64,000 nucleotides of DNA from Fodinibius salicampi (GTDB taxonomy: Bacteria; Bacteroidota; Rhodothermia; Balneolales; Balneolaceae). The notes beneath the pieces are model-generated. The model was not told where the DNA came from. It ran no database searches and worked only from the letters and a program-made list of their open reading frames with translations. The stretch spans positions 124,001-188,000 of the forward strand of contig NZ_BAABRS010000002.1 in assembly GCF_039545095.1 (NCBI RefSeq), in the 5' to 3' direction. Made by a program: the position numbers and the translations under genes. Shown here one piece after another: positions 15,263 to 24,610 of the stretch. Position 1 is the first letter of the stretch. The number at the start of each line of letters is the position of its first letter.

Positions 15263-16133
15263 GGGATCGGGCAAGACCATGATGGCACGGCGCCTGCCCG
15301 CCATCCTGCCGCCCTTAACGCTTGATGAGGCCCTGGAAACGACTAAAATTCATTCCGTGGCTGGCCTATTGCCCGGAGGAGAGGCCTTGGTTACTGCACG
15401 TCCATTTCGTTCTCCGCATCATACAGTATCTGATGTCGCCTTGGTAGGCGGCGGGAGCATTCCGATGCCCGGAGAAATATCTATGGCTCATAATGGGGTG
15501 CTGTTTTTAGATGAGCTACCGGAGTTCAAGCGAAGTGCACTGGAAGTGATGCGCCAGCCGCTGGAGGATGGTTCGGTAAGTATCTCAAGAGCGCGAATGA
15601 GTGTCAGTTATCCAAGTCGTATTATGTTGGTGGCTTCAATGAATCCTTCACCTACGGGCGACTGGTATGATCCCACCGATCCTTCCGGTTCCACACCCGC
15701 TCAGATGCAGAGATATTTGAGTAAAATCAGTGGTCCGCTGCTTGATCGGATAGATCTGCATATTGAAGTGCAGAAAGTGAGCTACGAAGAATTATCATCT
15801 AAGGCCAAAGGCGAACCCTCTGCTGCTATTCGGGGACGCGTAATTGAGGCGCGGGAAATACAAACACGGAGATTTATGGGAATAGAGGGCATTTATTGTA
15901 ATGCCCAGATGAATACCAAAATGTCACGCAAAATTTGTGCGCTCGATACAGCCGGAAAGCAGATGCTCAAGAAAGCGATGACGGCCCTGGGGCTTTCGGC
16001 GCGTGCCTATGATCGTATCCTGAAAGTATCCAGAACCATAGCCGATCTTGAACAATCTGAAAATATTCGCTCGAATCATATAGCGGAGGCTATTCAGTAT
16101 CGAAGTCTCGATCGGGAGGGCTGGCTGGGATAA
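15252..16133 (+). pseudogene. comM: ComM/YifB-type AAA+ ATPase, 3' fragment
   Basis: 293 codons beginning with [20 protein letters not shown], the Walker A segment, so the split lies two residues before the P-loop. Then follow [37 protein letters not shown] (Walker B), [20 protein letters not shown] (sensor region), [11 protein letters not shown] and the C-terminal helical [20 protein letters not shown]. With the 5' fragment it makes a 513-aa protein, the normal family size. An accidental ATG overlapping the TG core (15249) would let this part be translated alone as a bare ATPase domain, but no ribosome-binding site is clear. Confidence 0.93.
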
Positions 16134-16216
16134 GAGATATCCGGTAGTTAAAAATAGGAATCATTTCTTTTGAAGATCATTTTATTAGCCGTTATCTTTA
16201 GTGTGCAATAAAAACA

Positions 16217-16322
16217 CAACCCATGGTTGGGGGTGCTTGCAAAAGCAGGCTGAGATCATACCCTGAGAACCTGACCCGGATAACACCGGCGTAGGGAAAC
16301 CCGGTGGCGTTATCGTCACCTT
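16217..16322 (+). promoter_or_regulatory. TPP (thiamine pyrophosphate) riboswitch
   Basis: Conserved THI-element blocks occur in order: GGGGGTGC, GCAGGCTGAGATCATACCC, GAGAACCTGACCCGGATAA and CACCGGCGTAGGGAA. A 7-bp hairpin with one G·U (GGTGGCG 16303–16309 with CGTCACC 16314–16320, TTAT loop) follows the aptamer and may be part of the expression platform. There is no U run, so control of translation or Rho-dependent termination is likelier than intrinsic termination. The downstream gene begins 63 bp later with a GGAGG site. Confidence 0.96.
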
Positions 16323-16384
16323 CAGATCAGCATTTCTTGCAAGTTCATCTCCCGCTCTTATAACTCTATAAGACGGAGGAACTT

Positions 16385-18817
16385 ATGTTTTACAAACAAT
16401 TATTACGCACAGTTTTTCTGTGTCTGCTCACTGCGATAAGTACATCAGTCGCAGCGCAACAAGCCATTACGGGAACCGTAACCGATGCCCGAACGGGTGA
16501 ACCGCTGGCGGGAGCCAATATTCTCCAGGTTAATACCTCAAATGGTGTTTCAACCGAAGTAGACGGTACCTTCTCTCTGGTATTGTTTGAAGAAGAATCC
16601 GCCCAAATTACAATTACCTATGTGGGCTACAAAAACAAGACGATAGATACGGCAGAACGGGATACGCCGCTTGATATCCGGTTGACGCCTGAAGCGATTA
16701 TGAGTAACCAGGTTTTTGTACAGGCTTTACGCGTGGATGAGGCCTCTCCAATGGCTTATGAAAACCTGGAACGTACTGAAATTGAGTCTTCTAACCTGGG
16801 GCAGGATATGCCATATATGCTTAGTGGGATGACTTCAGTAACGACTACTTCGGATGCAGGGGGCGGTATCGGATATACGGGCTTGCGTATTCGGGGCGTT
16901 GATCAGGGGCGTATTAACGTTACGATCAATGGAATACCGGTTAATGATGCTGAATCGCACGGCGTTTGGTGGGTCAATATGCCCGATCTGGCTTCATCCG
17001 TAGAGAATATTCAAGTGCAGCGTGGAGTGGGAACATCTACCAATGGAGCCGCAGCATTCGGGGCTACCATGGATATACAGACAACCCAGATGCGTCCCGA
17101 TCCGTATGGGGAGGTCAATACTTCTGTCGGCTCGTTCAATACCCGGAAGGCTAATGTCCTGTTCGGTTCCGGACTTATGGATAATGGCTGGCAGGTTCAG
17201 GGCCGCCTGTCTAAAATAGAATCGGACGGGTATATTGACAGGGCGGAATCGGATTTGAAGTCATTCTATTTGTCAGCAGCCCGGCACGGAGATCACAGTC
17301 TGTTACGGGCCGATGTATTCTCGGGAAAGGAGAAGACCTATCAGGCTTGGTATGGCGTACCTGAAAGTCGTATTGAAGATGGTGACCGTACATATAATCC
17401 TGCCGGTACAGAAAAGCCGGGAGAGCCTTATGACAACCAGACGGACAATTACCAGCAGGACCATTACCAGCTACACTATTCATATCAGCTGGGTGACAGC
17501 TGGAATGCGAATGCGTCTCTTCATTATACATACGGACGCGGGTACTACGAAGAGTATAAGGCCGACCAGTCCCTTCCCACGTACAGCATTACACCCGTTG
17601 AACTGCCTGATACCACAATTAGTCAAAGCGATTTGATCCGGCAGCTCTGGCTCGACAACCACTTTTACGGGATGGTCTTTTCTACGGATTATCAGCACAA
17701 CGACCAGTGGTCGATTACCCTGGGAGGCGGTTATAATGAATATGACGGCGATCATTTTGGGGAGGTTGTTTGGGCACAATTTGCCGGCGATAGTGATATG
17801 ATTAATGATCGCTATTATTTTAATAATGGTTTCAAGACCGATTTCAATACCTATTTGAAAGGGGAGTTTAAGCTCAGTGATGAGCTGACGGCCTTTGCGG
17901 ATGCACAGATCCGGCACATTACCTATGACTTCCTTGGTAAGGATCAGCAGGAATTGCCGGAAGGTGGACAAGAAGTTGTGGATGTGCAGCAGAGTGACAG
18001 GCTTACCTTTTTCAATCCGAAGGCAGGACTTACCTATCGTTTAGAGGAAAATCATCGTGCATTTGTTTCCCTAAGTATTGGGAATAAAGAGCCCACCCGG
18101 AATGAATATGTAGATTCCACGCCCGAAAGTCGTCCTTCTCATGAAACACTCTACGATTGGGAGGCCGGATACAAAGGGTCTTTTGAGCGGTTCCATATAG
18201 AGACTAGTTTCTATTATATGGATTACAAAAATCAGCTTATTCTAACGGGAGAAATTAACGATGTGGGAGCTGATATCCGGCAAAATGTACCGGACAGCTA
18301 TCGTGCAGGAATAGAACTGATGGCAGGTATCCAGCTACTCGATGGCCTTGAATGGTCGGGCAATGCCACCTTAAGCCGCAATAAGATTCAGGATTATACT
18401 TATTACCTGGATAATTATGATACGAACAACCAAGAAACAATGACCTACGAGAATACGGACATCTCCTTTTCTCCCGATTTTATTGGAAATTCTGTGTTAC
18501 GGTATAGCATGAACAATTTTTCAGCTGAGATATCAACCAAATATGTGTCGCGTCAATACCTGGACAATACACAAAGCCTGAGTCGTTCAATTGATCCGTA
18601 CTTGGTTAATGATCTTAGACTGGGATATAACTGGACAGCGGCACCGCTGTTTAAAGGCATAGACCTCAATTTGATGGTTAATAACCTGTTGGATGAACAG
18701 TATTCATCCAACGGATATACCTTTGGCTATATAGCCGGAGGCGAGGAGCAATTCTTTAATTATTATTATCCACAGGCCGGACGCAATTTTTTGTTTCAGC
18801 TCTCGTTTAAACTATAG
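16385..18817 (+). CDS. TonB-dependent outer-membrane receptor, probable thiamine or thiamine-precursor uptake
   Basis: An 810-aa protein. A signal peptide (FLCLLTAISTSVAAQQ) is followed by a CarboxypepD-regulatory-like domain (ITGTVTDARTGEPLAGANIL, ~25–105). Then comes the plug (GYTGLRIRGVDQGRINVTIN, DLASSVENIQVQRGVGTSTN, ~125–225) and a beta-barrel ending in NFLFQLSFKL. The TPP riboswitch in its leader is the key functional clue: riboswitch-controlled TonB receptors in Bacteroidota have been proposed to carry thiamine. No thiamine inner-membrane transporter or biosynthesis gene lies next to it here. A strong intrinsic terminator follows, so it is monocistronic. Confidence 0.93.
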   Translation: MFYKQLLRTVFLCLLTAISTSVAAQQAITGTVTDARTGEPLAGANILQVNTSNGVSTEVDGTFSLVLFEEESAQITITYVGYKNKTIDTAERDTPLDIRLTPEAIMSNQVFVQALRVDEASPMAYENLERTEIESSNLGQDMPYMLSGMTSVTTTSDAGGGIGYTGLRIRGVDQGRINVTINGIPVNDAESHGVWWVNMPDLASSVENIQVQRGVGTSTNGAAAFGATMDIQTTQMRPDPYGEVNTSVGSFNTRKANVLFGSGLMDNGWQVQGRLSKIESDGYIDRAESDLKSFYLSAARHGDHSLLRADVFSGKEKTYQAWYGVPESRIEDGDRTYNPAGTEKPGEPYDNQTDNYQQDHYQLHYSYQLGDSWNANASLHYTYGRGYYEEYKADQSLPTYSITPVELPDTTISQSDLIRQLWLDNHFYGMVFSTDYQHNDQWSITLGGGYNEYDGDHFGEVVWAQFAGDSDMINDRYYFNNGFKTDFNTYLKGEFKLSDELTAFADAQIRHITYDFLGKDQQELPEGGQEVVDVQQSDRLTFFNPKAGLTYRLEENHRAFVSLSIGNKEPTRNEYVDSTPESRPSHETLYDWEAGYKGSFERFHIETSFYYMDYKNQLILTGEINDVGADIRQNVPDSYRAGIELMAGIQLLDGLEWSGNATLSRNKIQDYTYYLDNYDTNNQETMTYENTDISFSPDFIGNSVLRYSMNNFSAEISTKYVSRQYLDNTQSLSRSIDPYLVNDLRLGYNWTAAPLFKGIDLNLMVNNLLDEQYSSNGYTFGYIAGGEEQFFNYYYPQAGRNFLFQLSFKL

Positions 18818-18854
18818 TCGACAGATATATTGTAAGATTAGATTAGAAGGTTGA

Positions 18855-18892
18855 AAGGACAGGCCCCGTAATGTAAGGGTCTGTCCTTTTTT
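18855..18892 (+). terminator. intrinsic terminator of the TonB receptor gene
   Basis: AAGGACAG pairs with CTGTCCTT, extended inside by GCCC/GGGT, and is followed by TTTTTT. It lies 38 bp after the stop codon. Confidence 0.85.
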
Positions 18893-19029
18893 ATTGTCTG
18901 ATTTAAAGAGTTAAAAGCGGAATTACTTCCATTACGTTTTAATAGAAAAGCGCATATAAAAATCTATTGCAGCAATGCGGGAATAAATCTATAATAGGGA
19001 CAAATAATTTTTAAGAGAAATATTTCCCT

Positions 19030-19992
19030 ATGACTTTCAAAAACAAGTTCCCTGCAGTCGTTCTATTGGTTTTTACGTCGTTGATATTAACTGCTATTTC
19101 TTGTAGCAGCAATTCAACAGAGGACCATTACCTGTTTTCTTATTTTACAGGCAATGGGGAGAACGGATTGCATTTGGCTCATAGCACTGATGGAATGAAT
19201 TGGGAGGCTATTAACGAGGGGAAACCGTTATTGGAGCCGAAGGTAGGAGAGGATCAACTTATGCGTGATCCTTCGATTGTACAGGGATCTGACGGAACTT
19301 TTCATATGGTGTGGACGGTCAGCTGGGGTGAAAAGGGAATTGGATATGCCCATTCGGAAGATCTGATCAATTGGTCGGAGCAACAGTATATTCCTGTTAT
19401 GGAGCATGAACCGGATGCGTTGAATTCATGGGCCCCGGAGCTATTTTATGACGAAGCACAGAAGGAGTTTATTATTGTTTGGGCTACAACCATACCGGGA
19501 CGTTTTCCTGAAACCGACGGACAAGATGGAGACCAATATAATCACCGCTTATACTATACTAAAACCAAAGATTTTAACTCTTTTAGTGATACTGAGCTTT
19601 TCTATGATAAAGGATTTAATGTTATAGATGGCGCAATTTTTCATACCGGCGATCAATACGCTATGCTATTGAAAGATGAAACCAATGAGCCTTTTCCCCC
19701 TCAAAAAAATATTCGTCTTGCATTTGCGGATAAAGTTGAAGGTCCATGGTCTGAACCCACGGAACCTATTACCGGAGATTATTGGGCAGAGGGCCCTACA
19801 ATCTTGAATATAGACGGAAGATGGCATCTCTATTTTGATAAATATCGTCAGGGTAGTTTTGGGGTATTGGTTTCAGATGACCTGGAAGAGTGGGAGGAAT
19901 CTTCAGAAAACCTGGAAATGCCCGAAGGCATACGTCACGGTACGGCTTTTAAAGTATCTGCTGAAGTCTTTGAAAAACTTTCCGAGCTTTGA
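19030..19992 (+). CDS. GH43-like glycoside hydrolase, lipoprotein
   Basis: A 320-aa protein with a lipoprotein signal (LTAISCSSNS; Cys at ~25). The body is a five-bladed beta-propeller pattern of family 43/117-like enzymes: MRDPSIVQGSDGTFHMVWT with the catalytic-type Asp in blade 1, LNSWAPELFYDEA, DGAIFHTGDQYAMLLK and YWAEGPTILNIDGRWHLYFD with the general-acid-type Glu. Expected to release arabinose, xylose or related sugars at the cell surface; the substrate is not readable from sequence. It has its own promoter region and is followed by an exported peptidase gene. Confidence 0.82.
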   Translation: MTFKNKFPAVVLLVFTSLILTAISCSSNSTEDHYLFSYFTGNGENGLHLAHSTDGMNWEAINEGKPLLEPKVGEDQLMRDPSIVQGSDGTFHMVWTVSWGEKGIGYAHSEDLINWSEQQYIPVMEHEPDALNSWAPELFYDEAQKEFIIVWATTIPGRFPETDGQDGDQYNHRLYYTKTKDFNSFSDTELFYDKGFNVIDGAIFHTGDQYAMLLKDETNEPFPPQKNIRLAFADKVEGPWSEPTEPITGDYWAEGPTILNIDGRWHLYFDKYRQGSFGVLVSDDLEEWEESSENLEMPEGIRHGTAFKVSAEVFEKLSEL

Positions 19993-20101
19993 TGACTTGC
20001 GCCTTCTTCGTCCTGATTGTAAGTTCAATTCAATAAGAATACCGATCTGATCGAAATATCAGGTCAATCAATTTTTGCAAATATTTATGCTGTTGATACG
20101 G

Positions 20102-22627
20102 ATGAAATATCGTTTTTTAGGGATCTTTCTATGTTTATCCGGACTGTTGAGTGTCCATAATACTGCAAAAGCTCAGCTGCAGTCGCCTTCTCAATTTTTA
20201 GGATATGAGTTGGGAAGTCAGTGGACTCCACACCATAAGGTGATGGATTATGTGGATCACTTGGCGGAGGAATCTCCTATGGCCCAAGCAGAGACCTATG
20301 GCGAAAGCTATGAAGGACGTAACCTGAAACTGATGTATGTGTCTTCAGAAGAAAATATGGATCGACTGGAAGAGATCAGGCAAAATAATCTGCGGCGCGT
20401 GGGACTCATCAATGGTAAGGCGGATGATGATGAAACGGCAATTATCTGGTTGAGTTATAATGTACACGGGAATGAGCCCTCCAGCAGCGAAGCAGCTCTG
20501 GAAACATTGTATGAGTTGCTTCGCGCCGACAACCCGGAAACCAAAGAATGGCTCGATAATACCGTTGTGATTATAGATCCAATGCTTAATCCCGATGGAC
20601 GTACCCGCTATACAAATTGGTACAGGCAGTCAGCTGGTGAGGAGCCTAACGCCAGGTTGGATGCCCGGGAACATCACGAGCCGTGGCCGGGGGGACGTAC
20701 CAATCACTATTATTTTGATCTGAACAGGGATTGGGCCTGGCTAACCCAGAAAGAAAGTTGGCTCCGGTTGCAGAAATACCAGCAGTGGATGCCTCATATC
20801 CATGTAGATTTCCACGAACAGGGCTACGATGCCCCCTATTATTTTGCGCCTGCTGCCGAACCTTTTCATGAGGCCATAACGGATTGGCAGCAAGATTTTC
20901 AGTATACCATCGGTAAAAATAATGCCTCCTACTTTGATGAAAATGACTGGCTCTATTTTACGGGCGAAATCTTTGATCTTTTTTACCCCAGTTATGGAGA
21001 TACCTATCCCATTTTCAACGGGGCGATTGGCATGACCTATGAACAGGGTGGACACAGCCGGGCGGGACTGGCTATCAAAAAGGTAGAAGGAGATACCCTG
21101 ACGCTCCATGACCGATTAATCCATCACAAAGTGAGTGGACTTGCTACCATTGAAACCGCCTCTGAAAATGCCGGAAAATTGGTTGAGCAATTTTCTTCTT
21201 ACTATAATAATTCCAGGAATGAACCGGAAGGTGAATACAAAACGTATGTTATAAAAAGAGATAATAGCACGGATAAAATACAATCTCTTTTAACGCTGCT
21301 GGACCATCATAAAATAACCTATGGCAAGGCATCGGATAGCCGGTCGGTTCAGGGATATAATTATCAGACCGGTGAAACGGAACGTGTGGAGGTTACCGAA
21401 GAAGATTACCTGGTGAGTGCCTATCAGCCGAAGTCGGTACTGGCCCGTATCTTTTTTGAACCCCGTCCCCAACTGGTGGATTCAGTCACCTATGATATTA
21501 CAGCTTGGGAGCAGCACTATGCCTTTGGTCTCGATGGATATGCGTTAAAAGAACGACTGGATGTAGAACCCGCTCCGAAGCCACAGAAGGAAATTAATAA
21601 CACCGAAGCTGGGGCTCCCTATGCGTATTTGGCATCGTGGAAGGATCTTTCAGATGTCCGTTTGTTAAGTGCCCTGTTAAAAGAAAATATCCAAATACGT
21701 TATTCCGAAAAATATTTTGAGGTTGATGGGGCAAGCTATGACCGGGGTACACTAATTATTACCCGTCGTGATAATAAAGATTATACTGGCGATTTTGATC
21801 GTACCATTCAACAGATTGCCAATGAACACAAAGAACAACTTAAGGCGGTGCCCACAGGTTTAGTGGAAAAGGGGCCCGATTTTGGTTCTTCATCAGTACG
21901 TTATTTGGATGAACCCAGGGTTGCACTGCTCGTGGGAAGGGGGACTTCGTCTAATGGAGTAGGAGAAGTGTGGCATTTCTTTGACCAGCAGATAAATTAT
22001 CCGCTAACTATGCTCAGAACCAATTATTTCCTGGATGTGGACTTGAATAACTATGATGTTTTGATTTTACCTCCGGGCTCTTACAGCGATCAGATTAATG
22101 AAAAGCGATGGGAGGTGATCAGGGAGTGGATACATTCCGGCGGTCGCTTGATAGCACTGCAAAGTGCAAATGCGATGTTGGCCGGAAAAGATGGCTTCGA
22201 ACTGAAGCGAATCAGCCCGCCTAGCAATGATAGTTCTTCCATATCTGTAGTTGAAAGTTTTGGAATGCAACAGCGGGAAAATATTTCGGATTTTAACGCG
22301 GGATCAATTTATAAAATAACGATGGACCCGACACACCCATTGGCCTTCGGCTATGATGATCCTTACTTCTCACTAAAACTGGATGCGGATGCTTATGCCT
22401 TCCTGGAAAAAGGGTGGAATATAGGTATCGCAGAAGAAAATGCCCACATGAGTGGCTTTATAGGATATAGAGCTAAAGAAGACCTTGAAAATACACTTAC
22501 TTTTGGAGTCCAACCAATGGGGAGCGGATCAGTGGTCTATATGATAGACAATCCGTTATTCCGGGCCTTCTGGCACAATGGTAAACTGCTGTTTGGTAAT
22601 GCCCTTTTTATGCTGGACGGGAAATAA
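20102..22627 (+). CDS. M14-family zinc carboxypeptidase with C-terminal amidotransferase-like domain, exported
   Basis: 841 aa from the ATG at 20102, chosen because it starts a proper signal peptide (MKYRFLGIFLCLSGLLSVHN, cleaved after AKA); in-frame ATG and TTG codons lie slightly upstream. The M14 zinc site is NVHGNEPSSSE (His122, Glu125) and HVDFHEQG (His238), with NPDGRTRYTNWYR as substrate-binding segment. The C-terminal third (VALLVGRGTSSNGVGEVWHF ... YDVLILPPGSYSD ... WIHSGGRLIALQS) looks like a class-I glutamine-amidotransferase-type Rossmann domain, a combination known in exported M14 proteins of this phylum group. Periplasmic or surface peptide hydrolysis is likely. Confidence 0.9.
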   Translation: MKYRFLGIFLCLSGLLSVHNTAKAQLQSPSQFLGYELGSQWTPHHKVMDYVDHLAEESPMAQAETYGESYEGRNLKLMYVSSEENMDRLEEIRQNNLRRVGLINGKADDDETAIIWLSYNVHGNEPSSSEAALETLYELLRADNPETKEWLDNTVVIIDPMLNPDGRTRYTNWYRQSAGEEPNARLDAREHHEPWPGGRTNHYYFDLNRDWAWLTQKESWLRLQKYQQWMPHIHVDFHEQGYDAPYYFAPAAEPFHEAITDWQQDFQYTIGKNNASYFDENDWLYFTGEIFDLFYPSYGDTYPIFNGAIGMTYEQGGHSRAGLAIKKVEGDTLTLHDRLIHHKVSGLATIETASENAGKLVEQFSSYYNNSRNEPEGEYKTYVIKRDNSTDKIQSLLTLLDHHKITYGKASDSRSVQGYNYQTGETERVEVTEEDYLVSAYQPKSVLARIFFEPRPQLVDSVTYDITAWEQHYAFGLDGYALKERLDVEPAPKPQKEINNTEAGAPYAYLASWKDLSDVRLLSALLKENIQIRYSEKYFEVDGASYDRGTLIITRRDNKDYTGDFDRTIQQIANEHKEQLKAVPTGLVEKGPDFGSSSVRYLDEPRVALLVGRGTSSNGVGEVWHFFDQQINYPLTMLRTNYFLDVDLNNYDVLILPPGSYSDQINEKRWEVIREWIHSGGRLIALQSANAMLAGKDGFELKRISPPSNDSSSISVVESFGMQQRENISDFNAGSIYKITMDPTHPLAFGYDDPYFSLKLDADAYAFLEKGWNIGIAEENAHMSGFIGYRAKEDLENTLTFGVQPMGSGSVVYMIDNPLFRAFWHNGKLLFGNALFMLDGK

Positions 22628-22840
22628 GGTGAGATGGGTTCGATTTCGAACAGATTTTTGTTGGAGGAGTAAGGTTAGAGGTTCTTCAATTGGAAATTAA
22701 AAATTAGGTGACAGTGGTCGGACCAGATAAACTAAAGTCACTAAAAAGTACAGACAAATTTAACTTGTCCGTGCTGACAACAGTTACAGCCGTTGATCAT
22801 AGCTCATGCCAGCGCGGAGATCAGACAGAAATTCGTCTGT

Positions 22841-24490
22841 TTAGTTTTGATCTTGGTAATACAGTTCATCCAGCAGCAGGTACCGCTCTCGATGTTGTTC
22901 TTCTTTGAGTTGAGTTTCGGGTCCAATGTAAATCACTTTGGGAGTATCGCCTTCATTCAGAGCAGACCAATAGGGCACCCCGAGTCCATTGGGGTTTTTA
23001 TTCTTGATAAAGTTTGCCGCATAATTTTGGAAAATATCCGAAACTTTGTAATCCTCTTCCGTCCATGCGAAAACATTATTTGAGGGCAAATTTCCCATCA
23101 GATATTCAATTTCAACCGCATGGGCAGCTCCTTTAGGTTCCGGGAAATCATTGTTTCCCTCTTCGCCATTATTCTGATCTTGCCCCTGTTCTTTTGCCAT
23201 AGGCGGACGTGGATGAGTATAATAATACCGGTAAACAGACTGAGTTCCTGTCTCGCTGTGGATATCACTCCACTTCCAGGTACTGTAACCGATAAAGCGA
23301 TCACTTGCCAGATCGGTAGCTGAATAAACGGCTTCTTCCGTAGTTGAAGCCGGATAAAGCTTCAGGATTTTATCGGCATCTTCACCGTACAGCTCTTTTA
23401 CCTTTTGAGCATAATTATCCGGAGTGGGCTCATTGCCTTGCATGATAAACTGGTAATTCATCTCCTGGGAGTTCCATCCTATAAAAAGGGGCACATTAGC
23501 CTGTTCCGCATCCGCATAGATTTCAACCGGAGCTTTCGGGAAAAAGTAACCGTCAACGGTGGGACTAAATTGCGGTGCTTGCTGCTTTCCGGTATGCTCT
23601 AACAGAGTATCGGCATCTATTGCTCTCAATTCCGAAAGAGATTGGACATCGATAAAATCAGCGAATTGTTGACCCGTATTTTCAGCTTCTTCAAGGGGTA
23701 CGGCCGGGAGGGCTCCCATGATTGATCCACTTTCACCAATAGCCCCGGCAATAAGATCTCTTGAAAGCGGAGATGCCATCTGGGCACTCACAGAAATCGA
23801 TCCCGCTGATTCCCCGGCAATGGTAATATCGTTCGGGTTCCCGCCAAAAGCAGAAATATTATCTTTAACCCACTGCAGGGCTTTAGCCTGGTCGAGTAAT
23901 CCATAATTGCCGGAAGCATTATGTGGCGATTCCGCTGTCAATTCAGGATGAGACATAAACCCAAATACACCCAGGCGATAATTAACGGTAACCGTTACAA
24001 TGCCGTGGTTTCGGGCCATGCTGCCGCCACCATATCTGGGCTCCGAACCGTCTCCGGCCATAAATCCTCCTCCATAAAAATAAACCAAAACCGGAAGATT
24101 CTTATCCACCGACTTAGCCGGTGTCCATACATTAAGATACAGGCAGTCTTCACTAAATCCTTCCGAACGGAAATTCATGTCGCTAAATACGGGCAGCTGC
24201 ATACACCCTGGCCCAAAGGTTTTTGCTTCTCGTACTCCTTGCCAGTCCTCGGGATTCGCAGGGGGCTTCCAGCGCAGGTCACCGACTGGGGGCTGTGCAA
24301 AGGGAATGCCTTTATAAATGGCAATTCCGGAATCATCAATTCCTTCTATTGTACCGTTTTCTATGGTCGTTTGTGTGAGGACGGAGCGTTTATCGGATTG
24401 GGCATTAGACCGAGAGGCGGTAAGCATTAACAGAAAAATTATAAATACAGCCGTAGAAGAAGACCGTTTATTTTTAAACATGGTATTCAA
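22841..24490 (-). CDS. type-B carboxylesterase, exported
   Basis: A 549-aa protein with a signal peptide (TAVFIIFLLMLTASRSNAQS). Alpha/beta-hydrolase of the carboxylesterase B family: GIPFAQPPVGDLRWKPP near the N-terminus, oxyanion segment VYFYGGGFMAGDG, and nucleophile elbow AGESAGS (Ser228). His and Glu of the triad lie in the C-terminal half. Substrates could be acyl esters on plant polysaccharides or small esters. It is divergent from the Nudix-type regulator and shares with it a 121-bp intergenic region containing a near-perfect operator palindrome, so it is the obvious target of that regulator. Confidence 0.93.
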   Translation of the reverse strand: MNTMFKNKRSSSTAVFIIFLLMLTASRSNAQSDKRSVLTQTTIENGTIEGIDDSGIAIYKGIPFAQPPVGDLRWKPPANPEDWQGVREAKTFGPGCMQLPVFSDMNFRSEGFSEDCLYLNVWTPAKSVDKNLPVLVYFYGGGFMAGDGSEPRYGGGSMARNHGIVTVTVNYRLGVFGFMSHPELTAESPHNASGNYGLLDQAKALQWVKDNISAFGGNPNDITIAGESAGSISVSAQMASPLSRDLIAGAIGESGSIMGALPAVPLEEAENTGQQFADFIDVQSLSELRAIDADTLLEHTGKQQAPQFSPTVDGYFFPKAPVEIYADAEQANVPLFIGWNSQEMNYQFIMQGNEPTPDNYAQKVKELYGEDADKILKLYPASTTEEAVYSATDLASDRFIGYSTWKWSDIHSETGTQSVYRYYYTHPRPPMAKEQGQDQNNGEEGNNDFPEPKGAAHAVEIEYLMGNLPSNNVFAWTEEDYKVSDIFQNYAANFIKNKNPNGLGVPYWSALNEGDTPKVIYIGPETQLKEEQHRERYLLLDELYYQDQN

Positions 24491-24543
24491 TTTTATAATG
24501 AATAACTTCAGAGATAGCTACGCGACTGTTTAATGATCAACAG

Positions 24544-24574
24544 TTACTATTGTTACGCTATGCAACAATAGTAA
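24544..24574. promoter_or_regulatory. operator-like palindrome between the esterase and the Nudix regulator
   Basis: Arms TTACTATTGTT (24544–24554) and AACAATAGTAA (24564–24574) are perfect 11-bp inverted repeats around a 9-bp centre. It lies 37 bp before the regulator start and 54 bp before the esterase start, in the divergent promoter region. NrtR-family regulators bind palindromes of this size. Confidence 0.75.
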
Positions 24575-24610
24575 TGATTTTTATTTTACGGTACAAACAG
24601 AAGGATATAA

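Noticed and set aside
15249-16133. 3' comM fragment as an independent ATPase gene
   Set aside because: Its ATG is created by the att core, it lacks the first 220 codons and any clear ribosome-binding site; it is better described as half of a split gene.
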